Source: Pegoplata infirma
Taxonomy: Eukaryota; Arthropoda; Insecta; Diptera; Anthomyiidae
DNA length: 64,000 bases
Assembly: GCA_963921195.1 (NCBI GenBank)
Contig: OY992537.1
Span: forward strand, 172,625,021-172,689,020
Reading direction: 5' to 3'
Every line of letters begins with the position of its first letter. The stretch's first letter is position 1. Under the pieces are notes generated by a model. That model was not told the origin of the DNA and ran no database searches. It worked only from the letters and a program-made list of their open reading frames with translations. Made by a program: the position numbers and the translations under genes. Positions 52,216 through 63,235 of the stretch are shown here, piece after piece.

Positions 52216-52776
52216 AAAAAGGTACAGAAGAAAACAAATAGGAGAAAAAAAGAAAAACTTATTTTACAGTGTGAAAAAATTGATATTTGTCTGAGAAACT
52301 GGAAAATTTTCGTGGGGAAAAATGTTTCGACTTTAAGGTATTATCTATACCAAATCTAACAATGATTTTTTCTAATTTAATTTGGAATTTTTTTTTGGAA
52401 AATTATAACAGAATCCGAATTTTTCCAAAGATTTTTTGTTGGAAATCTAAAAATTTGTACGTTAGAAAAATTCTTTGAATTTAAAAATTTTGTAACGAAA
52501 AATGTTTAGGTTTGGATAATTTCTTGGAGTCTAAAATATGTAAATGTTAATCTTAAACTTATTTCGAACTATCACGGCTATGCTAAACCAGATGTAACCT
52601 AAAAGTGCGACCACCATAATTTTGTTTTTAATATGTATTTGGGAGATCCAAGAAAAATTTCGCAACAAAAATCAAAATCTTCAATCTAGCACATTTTGCG
52701 AAAATCGCTGTTGAATTGCAAAACAAAACATATTCTAATTTTCTCGAAAACTACTAGAGATAGCAAAAAACACATA
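52216..52776. other. AT-rich DNA, possible hAT interior
   Basis: GAAAATTTTCGTGGGGAAAAATG and GAATTTTTCCAAAGATTTTTTG strings repeat weakly. No recognisable gene. Confidence 0.35.
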
Positions 52777-53345
52777 CACTCAAAATAAAAACTCCCTCAA
52801 CAAATCTGTAAAACGACTTTTCAAACTTTCAGCAGATTTTTCTGCTAAAATGGATATTTTTACTAATATCTCTGTCTTTCAGTTCGACAAAATAATAAAA
52901 ATTTTACTGCCTTTTTTCTGATTCTGTTTGCTGAATTTAAAAATATTTTTGAAAATATTTTGAACATATTTAACATATTTTTAGAAATAATTTGCTAGCA
53001 TTCTTTTTTCAAGAAAATTTTCAGTTTTTTTTTAAAGTGCTAATTTTTTTAGTTTTATCTGCAATCAAAACAAAATTTTTAAACAAATTTTCAAACATAT
53101 TTCTAACAGATTATTTTGTAATTTTACAGAAATAGTTTGCTGTCCTCCTTTTTGCAAGAAAACTTTCTTAAGTTTTTTTTTTTCATTATTATTTTTTTGT
53201 TTTTTATACAATTAAAACGATTGAAACCAAAAAATATTTTTTTTGACAAAACCCAGCAGAAATTTTGCTGAACTGGCAGCAACTTTTGGAAAGGAATCTT
53301 AAGTCAAGGAGCTCATCCAAACCTGCTGAATTCATGCATGATTCT
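52777..53345. repeat. Dispersed repeat J copy 3
   Basis: CACTCAAAATAAAAACTCCC next to TA, then CAACAAATCTGTAAAACGAC, CAGCAGATTTTTCTGCTAAAA and GTTTGCTGAATTTAAAAATA. These are the inverse of 20389-20925. The far end near 53345 is not resolved. Confidence 0.6.
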
Positions 53346-53607
53346 CTAAGGCGATGTCACATTTTAGAGCGCTAGTTGGATACACCGAAAAAGCTCTCTT
53401 AAGATGCACTGAAATCTCTTGTCTGTAGAGCGCTGATTAAAGCACTATTTTAAAGCGCTGATTAAGCGCTATAAAGATGCATTGAATTCATGTATATTTT
53501 TAGAGATGATTTAAGAAGAGTACATATGACTATTTCTGAAATACAACTGGTAAATCTGAAATACAATTGACTAATTTTAAAGTACAATTGGAAAATCTGA
53601 TATACAA
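53346..53607. repeat. Short repeats: AGCGCTGATTAA and CTGAAATACAATTGG
   Basis: TAGAGCGCTGATTAA, AAAGCGCTGATTAAGCGC and related strings occur at 53360-53475. From 53530 units of TCTGAAATACAACTGGTAAA repeat up to the giant palindrome, and resume at 59520 after it and a second foldback. Confidence 0.55.
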
Positions 53608-53913
53608 TAGGGTGGCTCGTTTTAGGGCTTTTCTCTCTGATCAAATTCTAATACCCGCCAAAAGTGTCAGTCCCCTAAGGGTTACTCACATGCAAAATAT
53701 CACTCAGATCGGAGTTTATCTTCTGTCTCCACTTTGAGCCTCAAAATTGGGGTTTTTGCAAAAAAGGGCTTTTTTAAAAAAAATAAAAAAATTTTAAGTT
53801 TTTTTATTAAAATAATTAAAAAATTGTTTTTGTATAATATTCGGTCGTACATACTTAAATATGAAATCTAAAGATTTTACGATATCATTAACCCGTTCAA
53901 ACTTGATACCATA

Positions 53914-55256
53914 CATGGTGAGCCTCAGCGATGTTTAGGTTCAACTTTAGTGTCGACGAAAAATGTAAACGCAGTTCGATTCTACTTGATTAAATGTAAC
54001 AAAACTGACGATTTTTTAAATATCTTCAAAAACTGAGTATGCAGATTTAATTGTATTTATTTACAGGTCACAAAACAGTTAACAACGAAATCATATCTAC
54101 TCAATTTCGCGAAAAATCGCAAAATTAAAAAAAAATGGAAAAAATTTTATTTTTCGCGTAAATTAGCAGTCAAGCTATTAATTTGAGCAGTTTTACCACC
54201 TTTAACCACATAAAATTTAAACCACATACAATATATTTGTCGTTTTTTGATTTTTTTTTCCTTTATTTTAGACACTAAAGAAAAAATTAATTAATTAATA
54301 TAAAAGCTTGAACAGTAATTTTGCAATTTCTCCGGTAATTGATCATCTATAATTTTTATGCTTGCAGTTTTGTCAACTTTAATAACCTCGAATTCAAACT
54401 GCATACCACATTTTTGTCGTTAATCGAAGTAAATGTTTTTACAGACCAAAAATAACACAAAGTTATGAATAAATAGTAGTTTAGCGAGTTTTTTAGCGAT
54501 ATCTCGAAGAATTGAGCAGCTAGAATTTAAATGTTAACAGCCTTATCACCTTTAATCAATAGCAAATCAAACTGCATTTCGTGTTTTTCAACAACGTTAA
54601 AGAAACTTCTTTTATTAATCAAAACAAGAAATTCCCCCAAAAAGCTGTTTTTCGCTATTTCTCGCGAAAGTGAGCAGCTATAATTTTTTTGTGGGCAGTT
54701 TTAATTTCTTCCAACATGCTCAAATCAAACTGCATACCACTTTTTTTATTATTTCTAAAGAACCGGTTTTAAAATATAAATAAATAATAATAATAAATTA
54801 TATAATTACGCGATATCTCGCGAAATTTAACACCTACAATGTCGATGTCGACAGCTGTGTGACCTTTGACCAAGCACAAGTAAAACTGCATACCGTGTTT
54901 TTACGAAATTTTAAAGAAACCTATCTAAAGATAAAAAACGAAAACAAAAACAGTAAAAAATTAATTTCGCGATTTCTCGCGAACTAAAGAACATTGGATT
55001 TTTATGTGTACTGTTTTGTGACCTTTAAATAAGTACAATTAAAACTGTATACTCAGTTTTTGAAAATATTTAAAAAACTTCAATGTTAAAATCTTAAAAA
55101 ATACAAAAACACAAATTTCGCGTTATCTCGCGAATGCGAGCAGCTACGATTTCGCTGTTAACAGTTTTGTGACATTTAATCTTGTTGAAATTGAACTGCG
55201 CTTACACTTTTCGTCGACACTAAAGTTCAACCTAAACATCGCTGAGGCTCACCGTG
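53914..55256. mobile_element. Element H: 65-bp TIRs, 4-bp duplication CATA
   Basis: CATGGTGAGCCTCAGCGATG, TTTAGGTTCAACTTTAGTGT and CGACGAAAAATGTAAACGC at the left are inverted at the right with four differences over about 65 bp. CATA flanks both sides (53910-53913, 55257-55260). The opposite arm of the host palindrome shows the empty site at the same length, which supports a 4-bp duplication. The tip CAYGGTG resembles the Transib-like tips at 18302 but the duplication length differs. The interior is a tandem array. Confidence 0.88.
54100..55190. repeat. 158-bp tandem repeat inside element H
   Basis: About seven units marked by TTTCGCGATATCTCGCGAA, GCAGCTAYAATTT, ACAGTTTTGTGACCTTTAA and AAACTGCATACCGTGTTTTT, starting near 54100, 54325, 54497, 54649, 54808, 54966 and 55123. 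The last five spacings are 152-172 bp. Units differ by roughly a quarter of positions. Non-coding. Confidence 0.85.
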
Positions 55257-55549
55257 CATAAAGATGGCATGATTTTGGGGGCGTTCTCAAAATCCCTTTT
55301 TTCAAAATTTGAAAATTATATTTAAAAAAAATTTAAAATATATAAGTTTTTCTTTCTGAGTTCATTAAGAACACCTTGGAGAAGAAAAATGTGAAATATG
55401 GCGGATATCCATCGGGCCACTTTTCGGAAATCGCGGGGGGAAGTTTGCGGATTTCAAGGAAATTTTGGTTTTATCAATAATTTGGATTAATAAAATCTTA
55501 TAAATTTCATTTTTGGGAAAATTAACGGTTTTTTGGTGTCATGGCGTTC

Positions 55550-56264
55550 TATTAAATAACTGTAAGTCTTTTATGAAATCTTACGGATCTAGGATGTCTT
55601 TAACCCACATTGGCTGGAGGTCAAATATGACCCCCGCAGAAAATTTGAAGTTTAGAGCTTAAATTTTGTGCTATAAACAAGTATCAAATGGCTTCTTTGC
55701 TATTTCTCCAAACTACAATTTCGTATTACCCGAGTAAAAATTTTTATATGATGCAATACATAATGATACATAACACAATATATATTTATACGCAATTTAA
55801 TCCGAATAATGGTGGATGTTTTTGCATTAAAAAAGATCAACTTGTATAAAATATGATTCGATTTCATCCGAGTTTTGACCAGACATTTCCATATTTCATT
55901 GGATCCAATTAGATCTAATTGCATAAAAACATAAAAAAATCTTGGTGTGTTTTGGTTTGGGTGAGTTACACTACAGGTCAACGCTACATTCACCAAACAT
56001 ATAATTTTCTAAACAAAAAAATGTTTGGGTACGCTTCGAACCAGATAGGTGATATACATAACCCTAACAAGGAAATGTTTAGGAATATTTAAAAGTTTCT
56101 TATACTTTGCTTAAAAAACTTAGAACATTTTTGGTTAATTGGAAACATTTAATTGGGAACATTTATATATGGAACAGAATAAGCTATATATAATTGTATA
56201 TTAAATTATACAGAAAAACAAATTTTGTATTGGCCCTAATATTATTTCATATATTTATATCAAC
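55550..56264. other. Palindrome spacer, AT-rich
   Basis: Between the arms. A 98-codon minus-strand frame (55700-55996) has no recognised domain. No element ends until 56265. Confidence 0.4.
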
Positions 56265-56926
56265 CGCCCAAGCAGAAATTGACGATGGTTCTAAAAAAAA
56301 AGCGTTCTGAAAGCACTGTAACAAAAAAAAAGCATTCTCAAAACGCTATTTTCGAACGCTTTGCGAGCGTTTTTGAAAAGTGTTCTGAAAGCTCTATAAC
56401 AAAAAAAAAGCAATCTCAAAACGTTTTTTTGGAACGCTTTGCGAGCGTATTCGAAAAGCGTGTTAAGAGTTTTTTAGATTTTTTTTTTTTAAAAAAATTC
56501 TAAATTCCGAAACTATTTTTGAATAACAATTTTTTGTCACTTTTTTATGCTTTTTAAGTAAAAAAAATCTGTTTTTAGATTTTTTTTTTAATTTTCTAAG
56601 TTTCGAAAATTTTTTGGAAAATTTTTTTAAGTTTCTTGAAGTACAAAAATTTTTTTTTTCGGATTTTACTTTGTATCAAACAAATTATTATAACCGAACT
56701 AAAACAGAAATTCTTTACTTTGGGTTTTTAAAGCGCTTTGATGACTTTAAAAAAACGTTCTCAAAGCACTTTTTAACATCGCTTTTAAAACGCTTTAAAC
56801 CTAGCGTAGATCGATGTTATCATTCGGATCATCTGAAGGCGCTTTGAAGTTGGTATACAGAACGCTCGTACAACCGTCCACAACGCTTTCACAACGCTTT
56901 TGCGATTGTATTTTTCTGACTGGGCG
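56265..56926. mobile_element. Small element with CGCCCARKCAGAAA ends
   Basis: CGCCCAAGCAGAAATTGAC at the left and, inward from the right, CGCCCAGTCAGAAAAATAC. TATATC occurs at both outer edges (56257-56262, 56927-56932), but three extra bases at the left leave the duplication uncertain. Interior strings GAACGCTTTGCGAGCGT and AAAGCGTTCTGAAAGC repeat two to three times, with inverted forms such as AAAACGCTTT. Confidence 0.6.
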
Positions 56927-57132
56927 TATATCTTTTAATCCGTGACCAAAAAAACATTAATTTTATCAAAAATAAACTTTATAAGATTTTATTAATCCAA
57001 ATTATTGATAAAACCAAAATTTCCTTGAAATCAGCTAACTTCCCCCCGCGATTCCCGAAAAGTGGCCCGACCATATTTCACATTTTTCTTCTCCAAGGTG
57101 TTCTTAATGAACTCAGAAAGAAAAACTTATAT

Positions 57133-58060
57133 CGTGAACCTATATTCAAAATATGCCAACTCAAATTTGACCGAAATGAGTTTCCGATGGAAAATAGCTC
57201 CCCTATGCAATACCCATCTGTGGTAAAAATTTCAGAGCAAAAAAATAATTTTTTGTCGTTTTACATCCATTTTTGTTATTCTGCTAACTCAAAGTACATA
57301 TTTTTTTGGTGAAAATAAATGCCAACTCCCATTGTAAATTTCCAAAAATTTTTCAAAATTTTTTTTAAAAAAATTAGACCACATATCTTATTGCATTTGC
57401 CTTTCTGAACACGAATCTGGTAAAGATTTTGATATCTAATGCCTAGTTTTCGAGATATTGCCATTTTGAAAATATCGGTAAAAAGTGTTTGCAAAAAAAA
57501 AAATTGCTTATATATATATAACTTTTAAACTATTTATCAGATTGAAACATTATGAGTGGGGCAAATAAAGCCAATGATATAAGCTTTCAAAATAGCTAGT
57601 TTGGAGTGAGCCTTCTACAATAAAGCGTGAGTTACAGAGTGCCAAAGTTGACCACCCTGAGATTAAAAGGCTTTCGGAGCTAGTAACTTTTAAAAAAATG
57701 CAAAGATTTTTAATTTTTTTTAGTTTTTGCAATTACCGCACTAAGGAAAACAAAATCCAAAAAAAAAAAAAAATTATAAAAATTTTTCAAAAAAAAATTT
57801 ATTTTTAGTTTCTGACAAAATATGCCAACTCTAAGAAAATATTTGTTTTTTGATATAGTAATAAATGCCATCTCAAAAAAATACGCAAACCAGTGCAAAA
57901 TATGAAATTTTTGGCCTAGGTAAAAATTATTTAGAATATTTAAACCATCTTATGGAAGGTACATTGTTTCTTTTTACAATAATATGCAAAATAACTAGTT
58001 TTTTAGCTCTCCTGAAAAGTAAGCTTTTTCGAGTTGGCATTTATTGAATATAGTTCGACG
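57133..58060 (-). mobile_element. Terminal-inverted-repeat element, family G copy 3, inverted
   Basis: The minus-strand form of 30159-31086, very similar throughout. ATAT flanks both ends (57129-57132, 58061-58064). The left arm of the host palindrome (near 55335-55355) keeps the uninterrupted sequence TTAAAATATATAAGTTTTTC, which proves a 4-bp duplication. Confidence 0.92.
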
Positions 58061-58458
58061 ATATATTTTAATTTTTTTTTAAATATAATTTTCAAATTTT
58101 GAAAAAAGGTGTTTTGAGAACGCCCCCAAAATCATGCCATTTTTTTGGTATCAAGTTTGAACGGGTTAATGATATCGTAAAATCTTTAGATTTCATATTT
58201 AAGTATTTATGATCGAATATTATACAAAAATAATTGTTTAATTATTTAAATAAAAAAACTTTAAATTTTTTTATTTTTTTTAAAAGTCTTTTTTTGCAAA
58301 AACCGCAATTTTGAGGCTCAAAGTGGAGCCAGAAGATAAACTCCGATCGGAGTGATATTTTGCATGTGAGTTACCCTTAGGGGACCTACACTTTTGGCGG
58401 GTATTAGAATTTGATCACAGAGAAAAGCCCAAAAACGAGCCACCCTAATACACAATTG

Positions 58459-59514
58459 AATAGTTCATGCGAATAAAGACGAATAGACCATTTGTAGAAT
58501 TTTACAGGGGACAATAAAAACGCAGGAAACGGTTAAAAAATAATATTTTTGTCAACTTTTTGGTATTAGCTTAAAGATTTAGGTCACATCTACCTATATA
58601 CAAAATTTTAGTAAGGTATTCGAAAGAGAACTTGCCAAAAAATTGGACTTAAATTTTTGCTTAAATGGAAAAAGGGCGAATATCCAAAAAAATGTATTGA
58701 AATTTGAATAAAAATGTGTTATTTTGCAGCAGATTTTGACTACATTTTCATGAGACTTGCAAAACTTGACGAACTATGGTTGGTATTTGTTTGTAACACT
58801 TTAAGGACTTCAAGGATACACTTTTTAAGGATTGTCAGGACATGGAAAAAAAATTTTTTTGTTAATTTTTTTTTTAATATTCCTGCTATTTGATGCAGTA
58901 GTAATTCTTTATGACACTAAATACATTTTTAGGAATTATAATATTAACCCTTGACTGCATACTACGATGTATAATAAAAGGACATGAAATTTTTTTTTTT
59001 ATTCCTGACATTGGATGCAGTATTTACACTAAGTGTTTGTATGTGCTAAGATTGTTTTTTTTTGTGTACAATTTCAAATTTTAGCTAATATCAATTTTAA
59101 ACTCGCAGCTAAATAATTTTTATATAATATTTTGTTAAGGATGGATATTCGCCCTTTTTTCTTTCCACACTTTAAAGTCTTATAACTCAAGAACGGTAAA
59201 ATTGTTTGCCAATATAATAAGTGTGGTTTGTTCTTCGTAATGTTCTTTTAACACATTGTTACTGAAAGTAAAATTTTTGTATGATTTTGTGTTGTATTTA
59301 ATCAAAATTGTGCGTTAGTTCACTCCCAATTTAAACAAAAATATAAAAATATACGAATTATTGCACATTCAAAGTCATTTTTTTAGCCTTAAAAGTCAAA
59401 ATTTCCCCAAAATTTCTGCATAGGATTGTAGGGCTCTGCTAATAATATGCACTTATGCAAAAAAACGTGTTTGCGAAAAAGTGGTCTATTCGTCCTTATT
59501 CGCATGAACTATTC
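58459..59514. mobile_element. 1.06-kb foldback element, AATT duplication
   Basis: GAATAGTTCATGCGAATAAA then GACGAATAGACCA at the left is inverted at the right (TGGTCTATTCGTCC, TTATTCGCATGAACTATTC). AATT flanks both sides (58455-58458, 59515-59518). Further inside GGGCGAATATCC pairs with GGATATTCGCCC. No coding content. Confidence 0.85.
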
Positions 59515-59518
59515 AATT

Positions 59519-60117
59519 GACAATTGAAAATCATTTGAATTTTTTTGAAATACAATTTAAAACGATCTAAGTTGGTCTGAAAACGTAATTTTTAGTTTAT
59601 TTTGTATTATTGTTAAAAAAAATAAAGATTTTTACGTCAAAAAAAGTTCAAAGGTGACTACACCATTTCCACTTTTATTTCAGAAAATACAAATTATAAT
59701 ATTTAGAAATCAAATTTAATATTTAATACAAATTATATTTCAGAAAATTCAAATTATATTTCAGAAATTTTTATTTTTATATCAAAAATTTCCATTTATA
59801 TTTCAGAAACTTCCAACTGTATTTTAAAAATTTCCATTTGTATTTCAAAATTTTATAAATGATGGAAATATAAATAAATTTTCTGAAAAGATTTAGAAAA
59901 TTGTGAAATACAAATGTAATAAAATAAAATTTTCTTATTAGCAATTATAAAATTTTGAAATCTAAATGGAAATTTTTGAAATACTAATGGAATTTTCTAA
60001 AAAGTATTTAAAAATTTTTGGAAATACAAATTTAAATTTCTTAAATACAATTGGAAATTTCTGAAGCATAAATAGAAATTTCTGTAGTATAAATGGAAAT
60101 TTCTGATATATAAATAG
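59519..60117. repeat. TATTTCAGAAATTTCC tandem-type repeats
   Basis: Diverged units of about 22-25 bp on both strands: ATATTTCAGAAAATTCAAAT first, then GGAAATTTCTGAAATACAAA. They switch orientation near 59860, so the array itself is a loose inverted repeat. Related to 1448-1640. Confidence 0.6.
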
Positions 60118-60235
60118 TAGAGTCCGACCGAATATTCGGTTTCGGTCTCAGTTTAGGCCGAATAATGGGGTTTCGGCCGCTATTCGGTATTCGGCCAAAT
60201 TTTGGCCGAATATTAGCCGAAACCGAAACTTTTTT
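60118..60235. mobile_element. hAT-type terminus with CCGAATATTCGG subterminal repeats
   Basis: AGAGTCCGACCGAATATTCGG followed by GGCCGAATA, GGCCGCTATTCGGTATTCGG and GGCCGAATATTAGCCGAAACC. Such AGRGTCCGACCGAATA ends are common in insect hAT elements. No matching right end was found in the window. Confidence 0.55.
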
Positions 60236-60369
60236 CTAATCAAACAAAAATACAAAAAAGTCGCAGAATTCCTTAATTTCGTGTTTCACTCCAATTGTTT
60301 CAGTTCACTTGAAAAAAAGTAACAAGGTTGTTCAATAAATATACAACTGGTATAGTTCAAAAAAGTTTT

Positions 60370-60480
60370 TAACCTGTTAACTGCCGATTTAACGGAGCCT
60401 TATGTCAAAATTTGTATGAAAAAGTTAAATTTAACGGAGAGTTATTTTATAACGGAGCATTGAGTAATCCAGCCTAAGTT
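60370..60480. repeat. Short repeat with TTAACGGAGC motifs
   Basis: GATTTAACGGAGCCTTATGTC, AATTTAACGGAGAGTTATTTT and ATAACGGAGCATTGAGTAATC are three close copies of one motif. They look like a transposon end with subterminal repeats. Confidence 0.5.
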
Positions 60481-60570
60481 CAATAAAAAAAAATCATAAT
60501 TATTTCAAGCCATTAAAAGTTTTACATATATAAAAAATCATTACAAAAAATTAAAAATTTGTCCCCTTAC

Positions 60571-60688
60571 CTTTACTGCATCCTCAATTACTGCATTGGA
60601 TGCAGTGCCGCCAAGGTCTCGATTTATTTTTGCTGGGAATACACTACAATTACCAAATTTTGTTTGGCTATTTTCCCCATTATCAGCT
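60571..60688 (-). CDS. Candidate internal exon, unknown protein (low confidence)
   Basis: On the minus strand TTACAG (acceptor, 60689-60694) precedes, and GTAAGG (donor, 60565-60570) follows, a 118-nt segment with one open frame of 39 codons. It includes KFGNCSVFPAKINRD and LGGTASNAVIEDAVK. Base composition is clearly less AT-rich than around it, and the flanking frame has a stop upstream. I do not recognise the protein. The DLGGTAS string is loosely like the C-terminal part of the isocitrate/isopropylmalate dehydrogenase family, which is too weak to use. It could equally be a transposase remnant. Confidence 0.3.
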
Positions 60689-60758
60689 CTGTAATACGTA
60701 TCACTTTTTTGATATTACAAAGCGAAATTAAAAAAGAGGTCAATTTCGGGATAGGCTA

Positions 60759-61008
60759 ATGACCAGGTTGCATAATACACAGTCTTACAAAAAGAAAAAA
60801 TCCCTTAAACACGAACTGGATAATATACGTTTGAAACTAGAGAGTATATGTAGTAAAACTGCATTTACAGTTTTTCATTTCGAGATCCTGTTTCCTTTTA
60901 AAAGGACTCCAAATTTTAGAAGATTAATTTTTGTAAATATTTGTACTAGTCCTATGAAGCCACTAGATGACAAATTAAAGAAGAGGATTTCCGCTAATTT
61001 TTCCATTT
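60759..61008 (+). other. Open stretch of unknown nature cut by an LTR element
   Basis: An open plus-strand frame with a basic start (SYKKKKSLKHELDNIRLKLE) runs into the LTR element inserted at 61009, where it ends within the LTR. No domain is recognised. The sequence is less repetitive than average. It may be a decayed coding segment, but the evidence is thin. Confidence 0.25.
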
Positions 61009-61188
61009 TGTGGGACTCCTGTATTTATGAAGTCCCATCTCTGTTATTTTATAGAAAATACTTTGTTACTTTTATTTAAATTTTATGAAACTATTTATCT
61101 TTGATTTTAAATTTGTTTATAAATGGAAAGTTGAAAATAAATAAAATCAGAATACTTTGAAATACAAAAAGACACACATCGTCTTATT
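61009..61188 (+). repeat. 5' LTR
   Basis: Begins TGTGGGACTCCTG and ends CATCGTCTTAT. It contains the inverted pair GGGACTCC / GAAGTCCC near the start and an AATAAATAAAATCAG string that could serve as a poly(A) signal. Confidence 0.9.
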
Positions 61189-61198
61189 GGCGCCCAAC
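61188..61198 (+). other. Primer-binding site TGGCGCCCAAC
   Basis: Directly abuts the 5' LTR and matches the 3' end of tRNA-Lys used by several insect Ty3/gypsy-type elements. A second TTATTGGCGCCCAACA occurs at 61307-61322. Confidence 0.8.
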
Positions 61199-62550
61199 GC
61201 AAAATTTAAAAAGGAAAATCATTTTCAAATTTTCCTGCTGCATCCTTGTCGTCGAGGATATTCCTGCATTACAAATTCCTGGTTTACCGGAAAAATTCTG
61301 TGCCGCCTTATTGGCGCCCAACATAAAAATTTTATAAATAAAATATTTTTCGTGTTTCCTGCATCCTTGTTTTCGAGGATATTTTTTAATTATTTCCTGC
61401 TGTTACAAATTCCTGGCTCACCGGAAAATTGCACATCCTGGTCATCCAGTCGCCTTACAAATTCCTGGCTCACCGGAAAGTTTCACATCCTGGTTATCCA
61501 GTCGCCTAACAAATTCTTGGCTCACCGGAAAATTTCATATCCTGGTTATCCAGCTTAATCATCAACATTTCAATACTGTTTTAATATCCGGTCGTGTCCT
61601 GGCTCAAAACAGTATCCCATTTTTATCCAGTGTGGTTCTCCAGTATCCTGGTATGCTTTCTTATTATCCAGTGGTTTTCCTGGTTTGTTTAATTTTATCC
61701 GGTTTGGTTATCCAGTAAACACATCCAGGGTTCTTAGTCAATATATCCAGTGGTTCTATCCTGGTTTGACATTATTATACATTTGTTTGGTCAACACCGT
61801 TCTGCACTTGTTGTTTCCGGTTTGGATACCCAGTATCCGGGACTAACGTTTCCAGTGCGGTTATCCATTTGTATCCAGTGCAACGTTTCATCATTGTTTT
61901 GTATATATATCCAGCGTGGTTATCCGGTATCCTGGGATTTCGTTTGCTGTATCCGGTTTGGTTACCCAGTTTTCGGATTTTTTGCATTTGAATCTTAGTT
62001 TTAACCGATTTTTATTATAATGCCACGCGTGGATATTTATATTCATCCAGCCGTAGAAGGTAGTAGTAACCCAGGTAACCCTGTGACTGCCCTTCTGATC
62101 TTTTAACTTCTTTTTGTTTTTTCTTCTGTCACTCCTTAGGCTTAAGCCGGTTTCCCGGTAGAGTTAATAAGGATGACCGAAGAATTTTGATAAAAATATT
62201 TATTTTTTAATTTTACTATTTGTTTTACCCAGGTACCCTGTGACTACCCTTCTGGGTTTTTTATTATTTAAATCTCTTCTGTCAATCTTTTGACTTTAGC
62301 CGGTTTCCCGGGTGAGTTATAAAAGAGTGACCAAAGAGTTTTGATAAAAAATTTTATTTTTTAATTTTGAAATTTTGTCTATACTGGTTTTATCCAGGGG
62401 GAGTGCGCAACCCCTTGCGAAATTTGTATGCATTATAATTCAGATCGTGTTAACCATCTAGTTTTTAAAGTTATATAATGTAAATTAGTATTTGGGTTTT
62501 GTTTTGCATAAAGCTAAAACTTGTCTTGTACTTTAAAGTTTCAACTTTAT
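61199..62550 (+). repeat. Gene-less LTR-element interior made of tandem repeats
   Basis: Three blocks. A roughly 123-bp duplication (61185-61385) repeats the PBS region. Three units of about 55-60 bp (61407-61555) carry ACAAATTCCTGGCTCACCGG and CATCCTGGTTATCCAG. Irregular TATCCAGTGTGGTTATCC motifs follow. Two units of about 160 bp (62060-62360) carry ACCCTGTGACTACCCTTCTG and TAGCCGGTTTCCCGG. Short frames across the first part translate repeats. It may serve as a packaging or leader region. Confidence 0.75.
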
Positions 62551-62561
62551 GAGGGGGAGTA

Positions 62562-62741
62562 TGTGGGACTCCTGTATTTATGAAGTCCCATCTCTGTTAT
62601 TTTATAGAAAATACTTTGTTACTTTTATTTAAATTTTATGAAACTATTTATCTTTGATTTTAAATTTGTTTCTAAATGGAAAGTTGAAAATAAATAAAAT
62701 CAGAATACTTTGAAATACAAAAAGACACACATCGTCTTATT
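62562..62741 (+). repeat. 3' LTR
   Basis: Same as the 5' LTR except for one base noticed (TTTCTAAATGG here, TTTATAAATGG there). Preceded by the polypurine tract at 62551-62560. Confidence 0.9.
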
Positions 62742-63054
62742 ATTTTATTTTTTTGATATATCAGAAAAAAGGAGTGAAGTAATGATCTTTTTTAAAACTT
62801 TGTCTAAATTTTTGAAAGAAAATTATTCACATCCTTTTTCCTGATATGGCAAAATTAAAAAATGGAAAAATTTTAGAAGATTTTCCTCTTTTATTCTCAA
62901 TCAATAGTGACATTATAAGACAAGCACAAACTCTAAAAAAAATTTTAATAATCCATTTGACTACTCCATTATTATATTACTCCATTTGATTTCTATATTC
63001 AGGCGTATAAGTATTATCCGGTTCATGTTTAATATTGGCTGTCGGACGGTTATA
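62742..63054. other. AT-rich DNA, no features
   Basis: Flank of the LTR insertion. No ORF, repeat edge or RNA gene recognised. Confidence 0.4.
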
Positions 63055-63215
63055 TAGGAGATAAACGCAAAAAACTGAAAAATGGACGTTTTTCCCCCTC
63101 ATTTTCACCAGCTTAATATGAATTTGGGCCGCTAAAAAGAAATAGGTGTCCCTTTATCTTTCCTGTTCTACAAAATAAAACCAATTACTTAAAGATTGGC
63201 GGGTGACTTACCTTG
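63055..63215. repeat. Partial copy of the 596-bp foldback, right half
   Basis: AGGAGATAAACGCAAAAAACTG, AATATGAATTTGGGCCGCTAAA and GTGTCCCTTTAT match 50200-50345. The terminal CCCTTG is degraded. Confidence 0.75.
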
Positions 63216-63235
63216 TTAGCTTAAAAAGAATTAAA

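Larger units (their letters stand above)
53608..58448. mobile_element. 4.8-kb giant palindromic element, hAT-like 8-bp flanks
   Basis: TAGGGTGGCTCGTTTTAGGGC at the left is inverted at the right end (ACGAGCCACCCTA). Flanks ATATACAA (53600-53607) and ATACACAA (58449-58456) agree at seven of eight. Arms match from the tips (CCGCCAAAAGTGT, GATCGGAGTTTATCTTC, TTTGAGCCTCAAAAT) through AACCCGTTCAAACTTGATACC, GAACACCTTGGAGAAGAAAAA and TGGTTTTATCAATAATTTGG, to about 55545 and 56935. Three later elements lie inside: one per arm and one in the spacer. Confidence 0.85.
61009..62741 (+). mobile_element. Small non-autonomous LTR retrotransposon
   Basis: Two direct repeats of about 180 bp (61009-61188 and 62562-62741) differ at one noted base. 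The left one is followed at once by TGGCGCCCAAC, a tRNA-Lys-type primer-binding site; the right one is preceded by GAGGGGGAGT, a polypurine tract. The 1.37-kb interior has no gag or pol and consists of tandem repeats. ATTT(T) flanks both sides, an AT-rich and so ambiguous duplication. A TRIM/LARD-like element that depends on another retrotransposon. Near-identical LTRs indicate recent insertion. Confidence 0.9.

Noticed and set aside
60571..60688. Assignment to NAD-isocitrate dehydrogenase
   Set aside because: Only a DLGGTAS string is similar. The rest does not match, so no function was given.
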